Shown piece after piece: positions 19,574 to 31,600 of a DNA stretch of 64,000 bases (positions within the stretch are counted from its first letter, which is position 1; every line of letters starts with the position of its first letter). Source of the DNA: Symsagittifera roscoffensis (Eukaryota; Xenacoelomorpha; Acoela; Convolutidae). The translations under genes were made by a program, and so were the position numbers. Below the pieces are notes generated by a model, which had not been told where the DNA came from, ran no database searches, and worked only from the letters and a program-made list of their open reading frames with translations. The stretch is taken from positions 46,401,758 through 46,465,757 of the forward strand of contig NC_087062.1 of NCBI RefSeq assembly GCF_963678635.1, read 5' to 3'.

Positions 19574-21452
19574 TAAAAACAGCTTTCCAGAGTCTTTCAA
19601 AATTTTCACCCGTTACCCTTCCGGATACGTTCTCCGATGCTATTACGCTGTTTGAACTAACTAGGAAGGATGTATTTTCTTTACCAAGACCCTTCCGGGT
19701 TGAAGCTAAGCCTCTTAGTTGACAATTCACCTTAACTGTGAAGGGTCTTATCACTAGCCTAGTTTTGATTCGACTATGGTTTTCTTGTTTCCTTAGCCTT
19801 CACTTTTCGTCTAGAACAACGTAAAATTGCCTTATTCAGCCGTTACTATCCTTTGGTAACGGTGTAAGGGCTTTCCAAACAATTTTTTATAAAACGTGAA
19901 GGGTCTACCTTCCCGAAGTAGTGAGTTTGCTGAGAAAAATCTTAAAAACTTTCCACTCTTACTTTTTTGAATAATTGCTGTTTTTATGAGTAAGCTCACC
20001 TAATTTCTGATTTAATGGTACCAAGATCAACCGGATCTGTCCAGTTGTTCCAAAGTTATTAACCAAGACGTCTTTTTTCTAAAAACAAAAAATTTTCTCT
20101 CTTATAGGTTCCGCCCAACTTTTTTCGCAATTCTGATCTCTTTGACCTAAAAATTATTGATCCGAACTCAAAAGGCTTATACTTTTCTAGTTCAATGCAA
20201 AAAAACCCGATCTAAAACGTTCCGGCTGAAAAAATGTGCCAAAAACAATGCTATTTGGACACTTCCGGTTTGATGAGTCCACTAAATCAAACAAGTTAAG
20301 TTGGATTTCACTGTAACCCGGAAGGTTGTGGGCAAACGGGTTTCCAAACCTGTCTATTCACAAGAAAATTCGGTTTTTGGTACCCAATTATTTCCAACCA
20401 CTTCTGAACTAAACTTCACCTCTTCTAACTATTATACTTGTACAGTTACGCTGTAACTCACTAATTTAGCGCTTTTTTCCGTTTCAGAAATATCGATATC
20501 TCAAAAATCTCAATTTGTGGGGGAGGGGTCAAAATATCGCCATTTTGACCCTAAAAACCGGTCTGCTTACTGTGTTTCTCACTGAAAAACTATATAGGAG
20601 TATTAATATAGGCTGTATAAATAGTAATGCTAGTAATTTTATACCCCTCCGGGTTTGTTCAATATCCGAATTAAGGTGCCTAACTCGGAAATTCGCAGTT
20701 CGGTGAAGGGTCACTACAGTGCAGTCACTGTCGAGCCCCCCAGAGAGTAATATCTTACTTTTTGTACCAAAAGGGATACAAAACTTTTAACGATACCCAA
20801 CAGTCGATTCGATTGTTGTTGTCCTTGAGCTCCTTCTTGTCGCTCCTTGAACTGCTTGCCGGATCAGTCCTTTTCTCTAATCCCGAGACCCCTCCGGATT
20901 GAGCGCAAATTAGCATTAAGGTGCTTAAATACTCAAATAACCCTACAGTACAATCACCACAAGCGGGCCACAAAATTGATCGTAACGATCCTGACTGATA
21001 TAAATGCCTGTAACAACATTATATCTAACAACAACAAACGGGACGGTCGGATCACATCTCGTCTGGGGAAATATTTCTACTAATTTTATACTTTTTTTTT
21101 TTACTGTTTTTGGTTTTTTCGGTTATTTTTTATGTTTTTTGTGTTTCTTAGGTACTATACTACTTTTTGTTTGGTTTCTTACATATCTTTAAGTGTTTTT
21201 GGTCACATAGCACTCAGGAAATGAAGGGACGGCCAATCCCCCCACCCTTCCTGGAGGGTGAATTTTTGGTCTTAACTAGGTTAAAAAGCTATTCATGGGA
21301 ATCCGGAAGGCTTCCGTGTTCCGAACTACCCTTCCGCCCTGTGGTTTAGGGCGTTGTTCTGAGCATCCGGTCGGCGCGGAGTGCTCGTTAATGGTTCTGC
21401 CGGTCATGATGTTAAAAAAGAATAACACCCAGGAGCGCCATAAAAACATCTA
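19574..21452 (-). other. E1b 5' leader
   Basis: Nearly identical to E1a 13,026-14,906, with scattered substitutions and small indels. No coding capacity is supported. It contains the same conserved patches shared with the E2 leader and the TTTTTATGGCGCTC motif next to the LTR. Confidence 0.7.
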
Positions 21453-22147
21453 TTTAACATTCGCATGGAATTTTCTAACATTGGTGGTTTTTCTAACATT
21501 GGTGGAATTTTGGTGGTTTTTCTAACATCGGGTCGACAAAATGTTACTGCTCTCCGGCTTTGACCAGAACACTCAAATTAACTTAACTATATGCAAAAAT
21601 AGTGAGCTCATGGCTGGGTCTCAGTATCCCCAGACCACGAGGTAAAAAATTATATAAAACAGTTTGAGTTCTGAGTCCAAATCTCCTCCAGGTTCTCGAA
21701 TCCGGGGAAATAGATAGTACTCCTATTTCTTTCCGGAACGTTAGACAAGCCGTCCCAATACCCTTCCTTTTTCTCGGGTTCTACGTTGTAACGATTGTAG
21801 CAGCACAATCGTTACAACTCGCAATGGTTCCTGACCATCTCCAATTACAATTTCAATCTATTGTCGTTTTCTCGTAGTTGTTTCCACTGCAACTATTGTT
21901 GTTGTGTTTTTGCCGTTTTAGTGTGTGCAAAGAGAAGGGTTACGTCTCGTTCATGTCCAAATCGAAATTTTAAAAATTAGAATGTCAGTTAAAACTAACC
22001 CTTCCCGATTTGTCCAATCGTTCAAATAACGTCGCTAATCAATTTAAACCATCAATCTTCTCAGTTCAATGTTCTTTTCTTTTGATCTATAAAAATTAGA
22101 TTGCGAAACTGCATTAGATTGCGAAACTGATCTGGTCGAATGTCACA
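21453..22147 (-). repeat. 5' LTR of E1b, internally deleted
   Basis: On the minus strand it begins TGTGACATTCGACCAGA, like the E2 LTR start TGTGCCATTCTGCCAGA, and ends ..GCGAATGTTAAA. Length is about 695 bp. Relative to 23,848-24,617 it lacks about 185 bp near 21,640 (after cccagaccacgagg). It is followed upstream directly by LINE coding sequence. Confidence 0.8.
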
Positions 22148-22960
22148 GACTTAGATTAGGCTCGAAAATATGCGAACGGCATAAATGCTTGAGCGGAAAA
22201 GACGTTACCGAAGACGGCTGGCATGCTCTTTCTTGCCTCAAAAGTGCAGGGAGATTCTCTAGGCATTCAAACGTTAATGCCCTTATAAAGCAGAGTTTAT
22301 CTTCTAATCACATTCCGTCTGTTTTAGAACCACGACACCTCTACAGGACCGATCCGAAGCAACCAGACAGTTTGATGCTCGTTCCATGGACTGTTGGTAA
22401 GCAGCTCATGTGGGATGTAACGGTAGTAGACTCCATAGCTCATATTAGGATTAGTGCCGGGTCTGTTTGTAACCCTGGTACAGCAGCCGCTGAAGCCGAA
22501 GACCAAAAAATAGACAAGTATAAAGATCTAGTAGATGATGGGTATATTTTTCAATCGCTAGCTTTTGAGATTCAAGGCGCGGCCGGCCCCAGCACAGATA
22601 ATTTTTTGAGCTATTTTTTTTAAGAACCTAAGCATATGCATTGAGGAACCCAGCGCAGACCGCTTTTTTCAAACAGAGAATACAAATTGCAAACGCCGCT
22701 TGCGTACTCAGAACAATAAATGGCATTAAAAATTTCGAAGAACTTTTTTATTTGTAACACTTGTAGATTACGTTTTCTGGTGTCGAGTTGAGTGTTTTTT
22801 TTGGAAGAAACGTAGCCCGTATCGATTTTGATTGTGAGGATATCAACACTTGTCATCTTCCTTTATTATTATCAGTTCCAAGAAAATTCAAAGATTTTGA
22901 CTGGAATACGTAATGAAGGGGCTCCTGACTGTGTCCTCGGTTATTCTGATAATTTTGACC
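22148..22960 (+). pseudogene. R2-like LINE C-terminus and 3' UTR, fragment 2
   Basis: The open frame 22,189-22,623 (about 144 codons) has GKDVTEDGWHALSC, RTDPKQPDSLMLVPW, QLMWDVTVVDS, AAAEAEDQK and AFEIQGAAGPS. It continues upstream in frame to the LTR boundary (ARKYA..), where the LINE was interrupted. It is the longest undamaged version of this C-terminal segment in the window. The 3' UTR (22,624-22,960) is shared with the other fragments. Confidence 0.75.
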
Positions 22961-23720
22961 TTCTGATTACCCAAAAAACAACGAGTTTTAAATTTTTACC
23001 ACTAAATAAATTGAGATTGCGATAAGATTTTGAATTCAAACAAACATTTTTGCACAGTTTTTTGCAGCTTCATGTTTTAAAAATCTAAACTATCTGTAAA
23101 AAATGATCAAAAAACATAAAAAGTGTCCTACCCGTCATTAATTCAAAACTTAAAAATTTAACCAATCACAACTTCACAATTATTATTAAAATTATGTAAC
23201 AACTTTATGTAGCAAAAGTCGCATAATTCTGAGAGTTTTCAACTTTTTTGTCTTTGAATTTTTTCGCTAACTTCATGCTAACTTGTAAGTTATTTCAATA
23301 TCTTTTGTTTTAGTCAAAAAAACTTTTCCGATTCTGGATCTATAGCCTTAGTGTCAGCTCTCAATTTATAAACTCGTCGCGCGTACAAAATGCCGGTCTC
23401 TTTTTCCTAATGTGCAGCGCCTCTACGGTAAGTAACTTCTAAACGGTTGGGCCGACTGACGAGAGGCTTCAAAGGAGAGGGTGAATTAGACTTGTGTAAT
23501 TTGTGTTGCCTTGTCACGTGAGGTTTATTCCTTGTGGCTTGCAGAAAAATGAGCACAGTTGTACTCCGATCTCCAATCATGAAATGTCTTGAAAAAACAC
23601 TCATTTGAAAATTAGTCCATGATTATTTTTCATATAAATTAAAATTATCAAGTGCCATCAACGTATTAAAATTCTGAGAGTTTGTCTAGGAAACGACAGT
23701 ATAATTGATTTTTTGAGGTT
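22961..23720 (-). repeat. inverted Penelope-like element 3' tail, copy A
   Basis: Read on the minus strand it contains TRDEF (end of the GIY-YIG ORF) at about 23,375, followed by the 3' UTR in which TTTTAAAAATC, GTTACATAA and ACTTTTTT.GACTAAAACAAAA match the plus-strand sequence at 28,200-28,640. The part 23,400-23,720 has no coding signal I recognise. Confidence 0.6.
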
Positions 23721-23847
23721 CAAGGTACCAGAAAATGGGTGTTTCCGAACCAACCGAAACACAATTTTCCGACAAAACCCTAAGAACGGAAACTAACAAG
23801 GAGAGGACAGATGAGAAAAATGTCGAGGGCAAATGAGAAAAATGTCG

Positions 23848-24617
23848 ACTGCTTTACGGCTTCGACCAGAACGCTCAAGTTAACTTAATTATATGCAAAA
23901 ATAGTGAGCTCATGGCTGGGTTTCAGTATCCCCAGACCACGAGGTCACTCCTAAAAACAGGGCTACTACAATTTATTATATTACGATTGTTTTTGTTCAG
24001 TAGATAAAAATCATCATCTCCATCGAAGATGGATCAACCCCTTCCCTCACTCCTAGCTTCTCATTCTCTAAAAATGAATCTGGATGTTAAATAAATTCAA
24101 CTCAGGGCATGACCAGGAAGCTAAAAATTATTAAAACAATTTGAGTTCTGAATCCGAGACTCCTCCAGATTCTGGAATCTGGGGAAATAGTACTCCTATT
24201 TCTTTCCGGAAGGCTAGACAAGCCGTCCCAGCACCCTTCTTTTTTATCGGGTTCTGCGTTGTAACGATTGTAGCAGCACAATCGTTACAACTCGGAATGG
24301 TTCCTGACAATCTCCAATTACAATTTCAATCTGTTGTCGTTTTCTCGTAGTTGTTTCCACTGCAACTAATGTTGTTGTGTTTTTGCCGTTTTAGTGTGTG
24401 CAAAATAAAAAAGGGTTACGTGTCGTTCATGTCCAAATCGAAATTTTAAAAATTAGAATGTCAGTTAAAACTAACCCTTCCCGATTCGTCCAATCGTTCA
24501 AATAACTTCGCTAATCCATTTAAACCATCAATCTTCTCAGTTAAATGTTTTTTCCTTTTGATCTATAAAAAGTCGATTGCGAAACTGAATTTTTGTACAT
24601 TCTGGTCGAATGTCACA
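23848..24617 (-). repeat. E1-type LTR, isolated copy, lacking its 3' end
   Basis: The most complete E1-family LTR. On the minus strand it starts at 24,617 with TGTGACATTCGACCAG and extends to about 23,848, where unrelated sequence with a repeated gagaaaaatgtcga begins. No internal element follows. Its upstream neighbour is the same LINE position as for E1b, so it derives from local duplication rather than an independent insertion. Confidence 0.75.
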
Positions 24618-25380
24618 GACTTCGATTAGGCTCGAAAATATGCAAACGGCATAAATGCTTGTGCGGAAAAGACGTTACCGAAGATGGCTGGCATGCTTTT
24701 TCTTGCCTCAAAAGTGCAGGGAGATTCTCTAGGCATTCAAACCTTAATGCTCTTATAAAGCAGAGTTTATCTTCTACCCTTATTCTGTTTTTTAGAACCA
24801 CGACACCTCTTCAGGACCGATCCGAGGCAACCAGACAGTTTGATGCTCGTTCCATGGACTGTTGGTAAGCAGCTCATGTGGGATGTAACGGTAGTAGACT
24901 CCATAGCTCATAGTAGGATTAGTGCCGGGTCTGTTTGTAACCCTGGTACAACAGCCGCTGAAGCTGTAGAGCGAAAAAATGACAAGTATAAAGATCTAGT
25001 AGCACAGATAACTTTTTGAGCAATTTTTTCAAGAACCTAAGCATATGCATTGAGCAACCCAGCGCAGGTCGCTTTTTTCAAACAGAGAATACAAATTGCA
25101 AACGCCGCTTGCGTACTCAGAACAATAAATGGCATAAAATTTTTCGAGGAAATTTTTTATCTGTAACACTTGTATATTACGTTTTCTGGTGTCGAGTTGC
25201 GTGTTTTTTTTTTGAAGAAACGTAGCCCGTATCGATTTTGATTGTGAGGATATCAACACTTGTCATCTTCCTTTATTATTATCAGTTCCATATCTAGAAA
25301 ATTCAAAGATTTTGACTGGAATACGTAATGAAGGGTCTCCTGATTGTAACCTCGGTTATTCTGATAATTTTGACCTGATG
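24618..25380 (+). pseudogene. R2-like LINE C-terminus and 3' UTR, fragment 3
   Basis: Starts with LRLGSKICKRHKCLCGKDVTE, giving the full Cys/His finger (C..HKC.CG...GWHA.SC). The frame then breaks near 24,785 (a base lost in the FRTTTPL region) and the PD..WD.TVVDS part follows in another frame. About 60 bp of the QGAAGPS region are missing near 25,003. The 3' UTR is as in fragments 1 and 2. Confidence 0.7.
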
Positions 25381-26040
25381 ATTATCCAAAAAACAACGAG
25401 TTTTAAATTTTTACAACTAAATAATTTGCGATTGCGTTAATATTTTGAATTCAAACAAACATTTTTGCACAGTTTTTTGCATCTTGATGTTTTAAAAATC
25501 TAAACTATCTGTAAAAATTGATCAAAGATCATAAAAATTGTCCTAAACGTCATTAATTCAAAACTTAAAAATTTAACCAATCACAACTTCACAATTATTG
25601 TTAAAATTATGTAACAACTTTATGTAACAAATTCGTTCATTTAGTCGCATATTTCTGAGAGTTTTCAACTTTTTTGTCTTTGAATTTTTTCGCTAACTTC
25701 ATGCTAATTTGTAAGTTATTTCAATATCTTTTGTTTTAGTCAAAACTTCCGATTCTGGATCTATAGCCTTAGTGTCGGCTCTCAATTTATAAACTCGTCG
25801 CGCGTACAAAATGCCGGTCTCTTTTTTTCCTCTTTTTCCTAAAATGCCGGTCTCGGTTTATTCCTTGTGGCTTGCAAAAAAATGAGCACAGTTGTACTCC
25901 CATCTCCAATCATGATTTGACTTTAAAAAACACTTATTTGGAATTTAGTCCATGATTATTTTTCATATAAATTAAATTTATCAAGTGCCATCAACGTATT
26001 AAAATTCTAAGAGTTGTTCTAGGAAACGACATTATAACCA
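25381..26040 (-). repeat. inverted Penelope-like element 3' tail, copy B
   Basis: Duplicate of 22,961-23,720, with a deletion and a repeated aaaatgccggtctc near 25,810-25,855. It ends at about 26,040 against the plus-strand Penelope-like element, so two Penelope 3' ends lie in opposite directions. Confidence 0.6.
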
Positions 26041-28290
26041 ATGTCATTCGGTAGTGAAATACTTAAGTCTCATAGGACAAAAACAAACAACAACAGTTGA
26101 AGAGACCCATCAAAAAAACTTATGAAACTATCAGATAGGCAAGATCAACCTCTTAGGAAGCAAGGCGAGGGTTCTGTAAAAGCTCTTAATGATGTTGAAT
26201 TACCAGGTTGAGTAGGACAAGTGTTACCATTAGATCCGAAACATTGTGTCAGGGATAAATTTAAATAGACACTTCCTTGCCGATATTGACATATTTCTTT
26301 TGGAGCTCAAAAAATTGTTAAGTCTTTGGGGATGCTCTTTGCGAGATCGAAGCAGTGGCAAAAGCCTATGCTAAAAGGGTGAAATAAACACCATCTGACA
26401 AGGGCGTTGAGAAGGCCCGAAAGTATCTGAAGAGTAATGAATTAGTTGCGACAAGGGAATTGGTTTTTCTGTAATGAGGAAGGATACCTGCGAGAAAAAT
26501 GTATCTGATTTTTTTGAGATTCGAATCAGTTCAGCGAAAAAAAAAGAACGAGCGATTTGATTGTTATGAGGATAAAAAAATATATCAATAAAGAACTTAG
26601 CTATGAGGATGAAAAGACGAAAAAAATGAGAATCTCTGCACAAGGATGAGGTCTACCGGAGGGGGGGGGGTCAGCCCGCCAGGCTCTAATGGTTTGCAAA
26701 TGTGCATAAAGAGAATACACTTTGAGACCGGTCCTCTCAATACGTGGTAGCTCTTATTACCTTCTGAGTAAGGTTCTTGCTATTTTTTTGAGAAAACTGA
26801 GGGCGCAAACATCAAAACAAGCTCACCGGAAGCGAGAGAAATCTTAGAGAGCATTAAACTTGAGCCAAATGAAAATTTGATATCTCTAGATGTAAAGAGT
26901 TTGTATGCAAATGTTTCACTCAAAGAAGCAATAGGCACATATCTGAAAAAGTGGTATGAGCAAGATGAACCACCATCATTTGCTTGAATATTCAAGAAGA
27001 GACTGTTGAACATGGCAATTAGACAAGTTCATTTCAAGTGCAATGAAAGATGGTACGTTCAGACAGATGGTTTGGCAAAGGGGGCATCTCTTGTCATTAT
27101 TTTAGCAAGTCTTTAGCTGAAGCGGTACAAAACTGCACTATCGAGGGATATTCTCGTAATTTTTTATGCCCGAAAAAGATCTAAATAGAATATGTCCCGA
27201 GTGCAAAATGAAGGTCAGGTACCGGTCAAAAGGTGCGGAATAAGAACGCTGTTTGAACTGGTATCACGTAAAATCAGATGATGAGTAACGAAGTGTAAGT
27301 GAAACCGTCTGGTACTGTAGAAAATGTATCGTGATAAGGGAGAAAAATAAGTCAGTGCAACAAGCTAATTTTTTTTTCGTTACTTTGACGATATCCTGAG
27401 AACAGTGAAGGGTGAACTTGAAGAGGTGCTAAGGGCAGCAAACTTACTACATCCAAAATTACAGTTCACAATAGAGACACCAAAAACTTCTCGGAAATTG
27501 ACAATTTTGGATTTATATGTTAGTTTTGACAAAACACAAAAATTAACCGTGGATGGTATCAAAAACTAACAGATACACGTATCGTACTAAATGTTAGAAG
27601 TTACGTCCCCTTCAGTACAAGAGACGTGTGATTGAAGGAACTTTTGACCGGTTTTTCCGTAGTACGTGTACATGTGAAGATTATGATAAAGCGAAGGAAT
27701 TCAACCGTAACAGTGTTTGGATAACCAATATCCGGAAAGTTGGTCGTCGCGGGCTGCAACGACAGCCCTAGAAAAGATCATTAGGAGGGTAAAAACAAAA
27801 AAAAAGATGACTGAGAAAAGGAAGCCCTGTGAGTATAGCAGTGATTCACCTTCCATCTTGATGGTTCAATATCGGGGGAATTAGAGTCAGACATAAGCAG
27901 AAAAAAGCGCGATTTCACCAATTCGCAGATCATATTCACAACGACAAAAACGAAAATTTGTCTGCTGTCTTTCTTCTCCAGTGAACTGAAATCAAAAGTG
28001 TTGTACAGACTCGAGTGTTGTGGGTGCAAATCCATCTATGTTGGCCAGACGGTCTGATATCTCACCATAAGCATTGAGGAACACCGAAAAGAGGGTACCC
28101 CAGTTAGACAGCATATAAGTCGGAGTTTAATTGGAAGATATTCGAACAGGACTCCAGAAGCATTAAGTTACTTACATTCGAGGTGCTGCACATTATGATA
28201 GAAAGACCCGCAATTTTTACGCGCGACGAGTTTATGAGTTGAGAGCTGACACTATGGCTATAGTTCAGAATCGGAAAAAAAACTTTTCGA
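26041..28290 (+). pseudogene. Penelope-like element: RT, zinc-finger-like insert, GIY-YIG
   Basis: Motifs in order: SLDVKSLYANVSLKEAI and WYEQDEPP (26,880-26,990); RQVHFKCNERWYVQTDGLAKGASL (27,015-27,090, RT palm); DLNRICPECKMKVRYRSKGAE..LNWYHV and VWYCRKC (27,178-27,340), a Cys/His finger insert; YFDDILRTVKGELEEVLRAAN (27,381-27,445, catalytic FDD); LQFTIETP; then VLYRLECCGCKSIYVGQT (27,997-28,050) and EHRKEGTPVRQH, a GIY-YIG nuclease; and TRDEFMS near 28,220. Stops and shifts are numerous, so it is dead. The N-terminal part before 26,800 is too decayed to read. Confidence 0.8.
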
Positions 28291-28640
28291 CTAAAACAAA
28301 AGATGTTTAAATTACATACATGTTAAAATGAAATTAGCGACAAAACGAAATTGAAAAAACAAAAAAGTTGAAATCTCAGAAATTTGTGACTAAATGAACA
28401 AATTGTTACATAAAAATTGTTACATAATTTTAGTAATAATTAAGAAGTTGTGATTGGTTAAATTTTGAAGTTTTGAAAAAAAGACATATGACTCTTTTTA
28501 TAATCTTTGATCGTTTTGTACAGATGGTTTGATTTTTAAAAATCTGAAGATGTACAAAATGTGCAGAAACAATTGTTTGAATTTATTTTTTTAACGCATT
28601 ATCAAATTAACTGGCTATTAAAAATAAGAAAAACTACATT
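28291..28640 (+). other. Penelope-like element 3' UTR
   Basis: AT-rich noncoding sequence after the GIY-YIG frame. The part from gactaaatgaacaaattg (28,388) is reused at 30,550 and 35,772 as the start of the 2.17-kb repeat, and its reverse complement occurs at 22,965-23,330 and 25,385-25,750. Confidence 0.65.
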
Positions 28641-31600
28641 TTTACCAAAAGAGAACTAGTTATTGAAAATGCCTGGAGCGCCTAATTAGACGTTCAAAAA
28701 TAGGTAATTCAAAAACACTATACCTTCTTCTTGAATTTTTGTTTGTGTTTTTCTTTGAAGACATTGTTGGTCAGTTAAAGACAGTGCAAAGATTCAAGCG
28801 TTCTTTTAGGTAATTTACCCATACTGCGCACAAAAATGTTTTTTTTTCTTCATGGTAAACCAAAAGTTCAGAAGTTACCGAAGTGACTTCACTATTACTT
28901 CTTCTCACTTAGTCAAAAAACAATTAAATTACATAGTTAGCAAACTTCCATAATGACGTAGAGGAAATTTATTATAATGATAATCATACAGAAATTAGGA
29001 AAAAAATCCAAGGGCCAAATCAAGTTACAGTTTTAACATATTAAGCTGGTGTTAAAAACTTTCGAGTTTAAGCGGCAGTTCAAGCACAGTGGATTCGCCA
29101 AGATATCTGTGGTTTTTCACAAAAAAATTCCAGTATATTTCAGTCAGTTTTTCTTTCAAAATTTTTGTAATCCATCGTTATCGGGTCAAATGCAAGCCAA
29201 TATGACAATTTTTTTACTAGAAAAGATGCTCGGGAACAGAAATTGTTATTGCTCTTTTGTTTTTTTCAGCTTTGGGATATTGAACGCGTTGCTGGATAAT
29301 TGTCGGTTCTCAGAGGATTTCTTAGTACAGGGCTCAACGTGATAGTAAACATAACATTAGTAGTTGTTGTTAGCAACTTTGTGGAAGAAAAGGAGATCGT
29401 GCATTTCGTGATTGTGCGTTTCAAGTCGTTGCTGACAGGGCATAGCCGAGGAGTTTAGAATCTATCTAGGTGCTTTTTTGTACATCTTCAATGCCTCTTG
29501 GTTCTGTTTTGTTTGGCTTCCACGCTTCAGATCCGTATGATACAATTGGTAAAATGTAGCCACAGACTGCATTTAGTTTTGATGATTATGATGATGATTT
29601 TGGCAAATTTTGCTTGATTTGGAAAAGTGCTCCTATGGCTTTTGTCACTCTCTGTTCACAGGTGGCGGACCAGGTGAGATTTTTTGATACTATGATTCCT
29701 AGATCTTTCTCGTTATCGGGCTCTGAAAGCTCGCATTCACCTATATGAGTTTTATGATATGCACAAACTGATTTGAAGATCACATTATAACACTTCGATA
29801 AATTTAAACTCATGTTGCTATCACAGCACTATTTACTGAGATGATTAATGTCTGTTTTTAGATGTTTAGAATTTTTTGATAACAGCTTGTAGCCTTCCGC
29901 ATAGTCAAAACAATTGGATTTCAAGTCACTCGGTAGATCATTTATGAAGCAAAAAAAAAACTAACCCGCCCATTATATAACCCTGTGGAACTCCGCTAGT
30001 AACATCAAGCCAATTACTGAGCTCAATTCTGATTCGAACTCGCTGCTTGCGATTCTGCAGACAGCTTTTAAGTAACTCTATCAGGCTACCACCGATCCCA
30101 AAAGATGATAATTTACTTACTAGAAAACTATGTTCCACCTTGTCAAAGTGTCTCTCAAAATCAGTGTATTCCGCAAAGATAAGACTTTCCTCATTTTCTT
30201 TTAAGAGGCTATAGATTTCATCTAGATAATCCAACATTTGAACTGTTGTTATTTGTTTTTGGTCAAAAATCAAATTGGCTTTCGTTCGTGTAGCTGTTTG
30301 AAAATCTGATTTGATATTTTATCAAAAATGAGTCTTTCCAGCCAGTACTTTGGAGACTGAGAAAAGTAGACGCTACGTTTCCACATGGTAGGATAAGTTA
30401 ATTTGCTTGCAATTGTATTGCAAAGAAAGTGTAAACACTTCTTGAGACCGTTGGCCAATTTGTTCAGTATACGGTTTCCAAGTTTTTTGGGTTCCATAGT
30501 GTTATTCAATTTTAATTTATCCATAGTTCTTTTGATTTATGTTTCCGTGACTAAATGAACAAATTGTTACATAAAAATTGTTACATAATTTTGGTAATAA
30601 TTGTGAAGTTGTGATTGGTTAAATTTTGAAGTTTTGAAAAAAAGACATATGACACTTTTTATAATCTTTGATCGTTTTGTACAGATAGTTTGATTTTTTA
30701 AAATCTGAAGATGTACAAAATGTGCAGAAACAATTGTTTGAATTTACTTTTTTAACGCATTATCAAATTAACTGGCTATTAAAAACAAGAAAAACTACAT
30801 TTTTACCAAAAGAGAACTAGTTATTGAAAATGCCTGAAGCGCCTAATTAGCCGTTCAAAAATAGGTAATTCAAAAACACTATACCTTCTTTTTGAATTTT
30901 TGTTTGTGTTTTTCTTTGAAGACATTGTTGGTCAGTTAAAGACAGTGCAAAGATTCAAGCGTTCTTTTAGGTAATTTACCCATACTGCGCACAAAAATGT
31001 TTTTTTTTCTTCATGGTAAACCAAAAGTTCAGAAGTTATCATGGTAACCGAAGTGACTTCACTGTTCCTTCTTCTCACTTAGTCAAAAAACAATTAAATT
31101 ACATAGTTAGCAAACTTCCATAATGACGTAGAGGAAATTTATTATAATGATTATCATACAGAAATTAGGAAAAAAATCCAAGGGCTAAATCAAGTTACAG
31201 TTTTAACATATAAAGCTGGTGTTAAAAACTTTCGAGTTTAAGCGGCAGTTCAAGCACAGTAGATTCGCCAAGATTTCTGTAGTTTTTTCACAAAAAAAAA
31301 CTCCAGTATCTTTCAGTCAGTTTTTCTTTCAAAATTTTTGTAATCCATCGTTATCGGGTCAAATGCAAGCCAATATGACAATTTTTTTTACTAGAAAAGA
31401 TGCTCGGGAACAGAAATTGTTATTGCTCTTTTGTTTTTTTCAGCTTTGGGATATTGAACGCGTTGCTGGATAATTGTCGGTTCTCGGAGGATTTCTTAGT
31501 ACAGGGCTCAACGTGATAGTAAACATAACATTAGTAGTTGTTGTTAGCAACTTTGTGGAAGAAAAGGAGATCGTGCGTTTCGTGATTGTGCGTTTCAAGT

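Larger units (their letters stand above)
17140..22147 (-). mobile_element. E1b, partial duplicate of the E1 5' half
   Basis: Contains the 5' LTR (22,147-21,453), leader, minisatellite and the N-terminal gag, then ends in LINE sequence. The leader is offset from E1a by about 6,548 bp and gag by about 7,007 bp; the 459-bp difference comes mainly from the E1a-specific segment at about 12,000-12,580. Gag is better preserved than in E1a. Confidence 0.8.
21600..26040. repeat. 2.4-kb tandem duplication of LTR, LINE fragment and Penelope tail
   Basis: Equivalent points are 22,147 and 24,617 (2,470), 22,856 and 25,259 (2,403), and about 23,690 and 26,020. The block order LTR(-), LINE C-terminus(+), Penelope tail(-) is the same in both. 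Small deletions differ between copies. Confidence 0.8.

Noticed and set aside
23407-23604. Minus-strand ORF of 65 codons in the Penelope tail
   Set aside because: Not matched in the duplicate at 25,8xx, where the segment is deleted, and no similarity to the GIY-YIG protein.
26655-26675. Poly-G run as a regulatory or telomeric feature
   Set aside because: A single short homopolymer within decayed Penelope sequence; no repeat unit.
29049-29342. Plus-strand ORF of about 97 codons, repeated at 31,219
   Set aside because: It lies in the repeat next to minus-strand LINE coding sequence, and the reading frame is shifted between copies.
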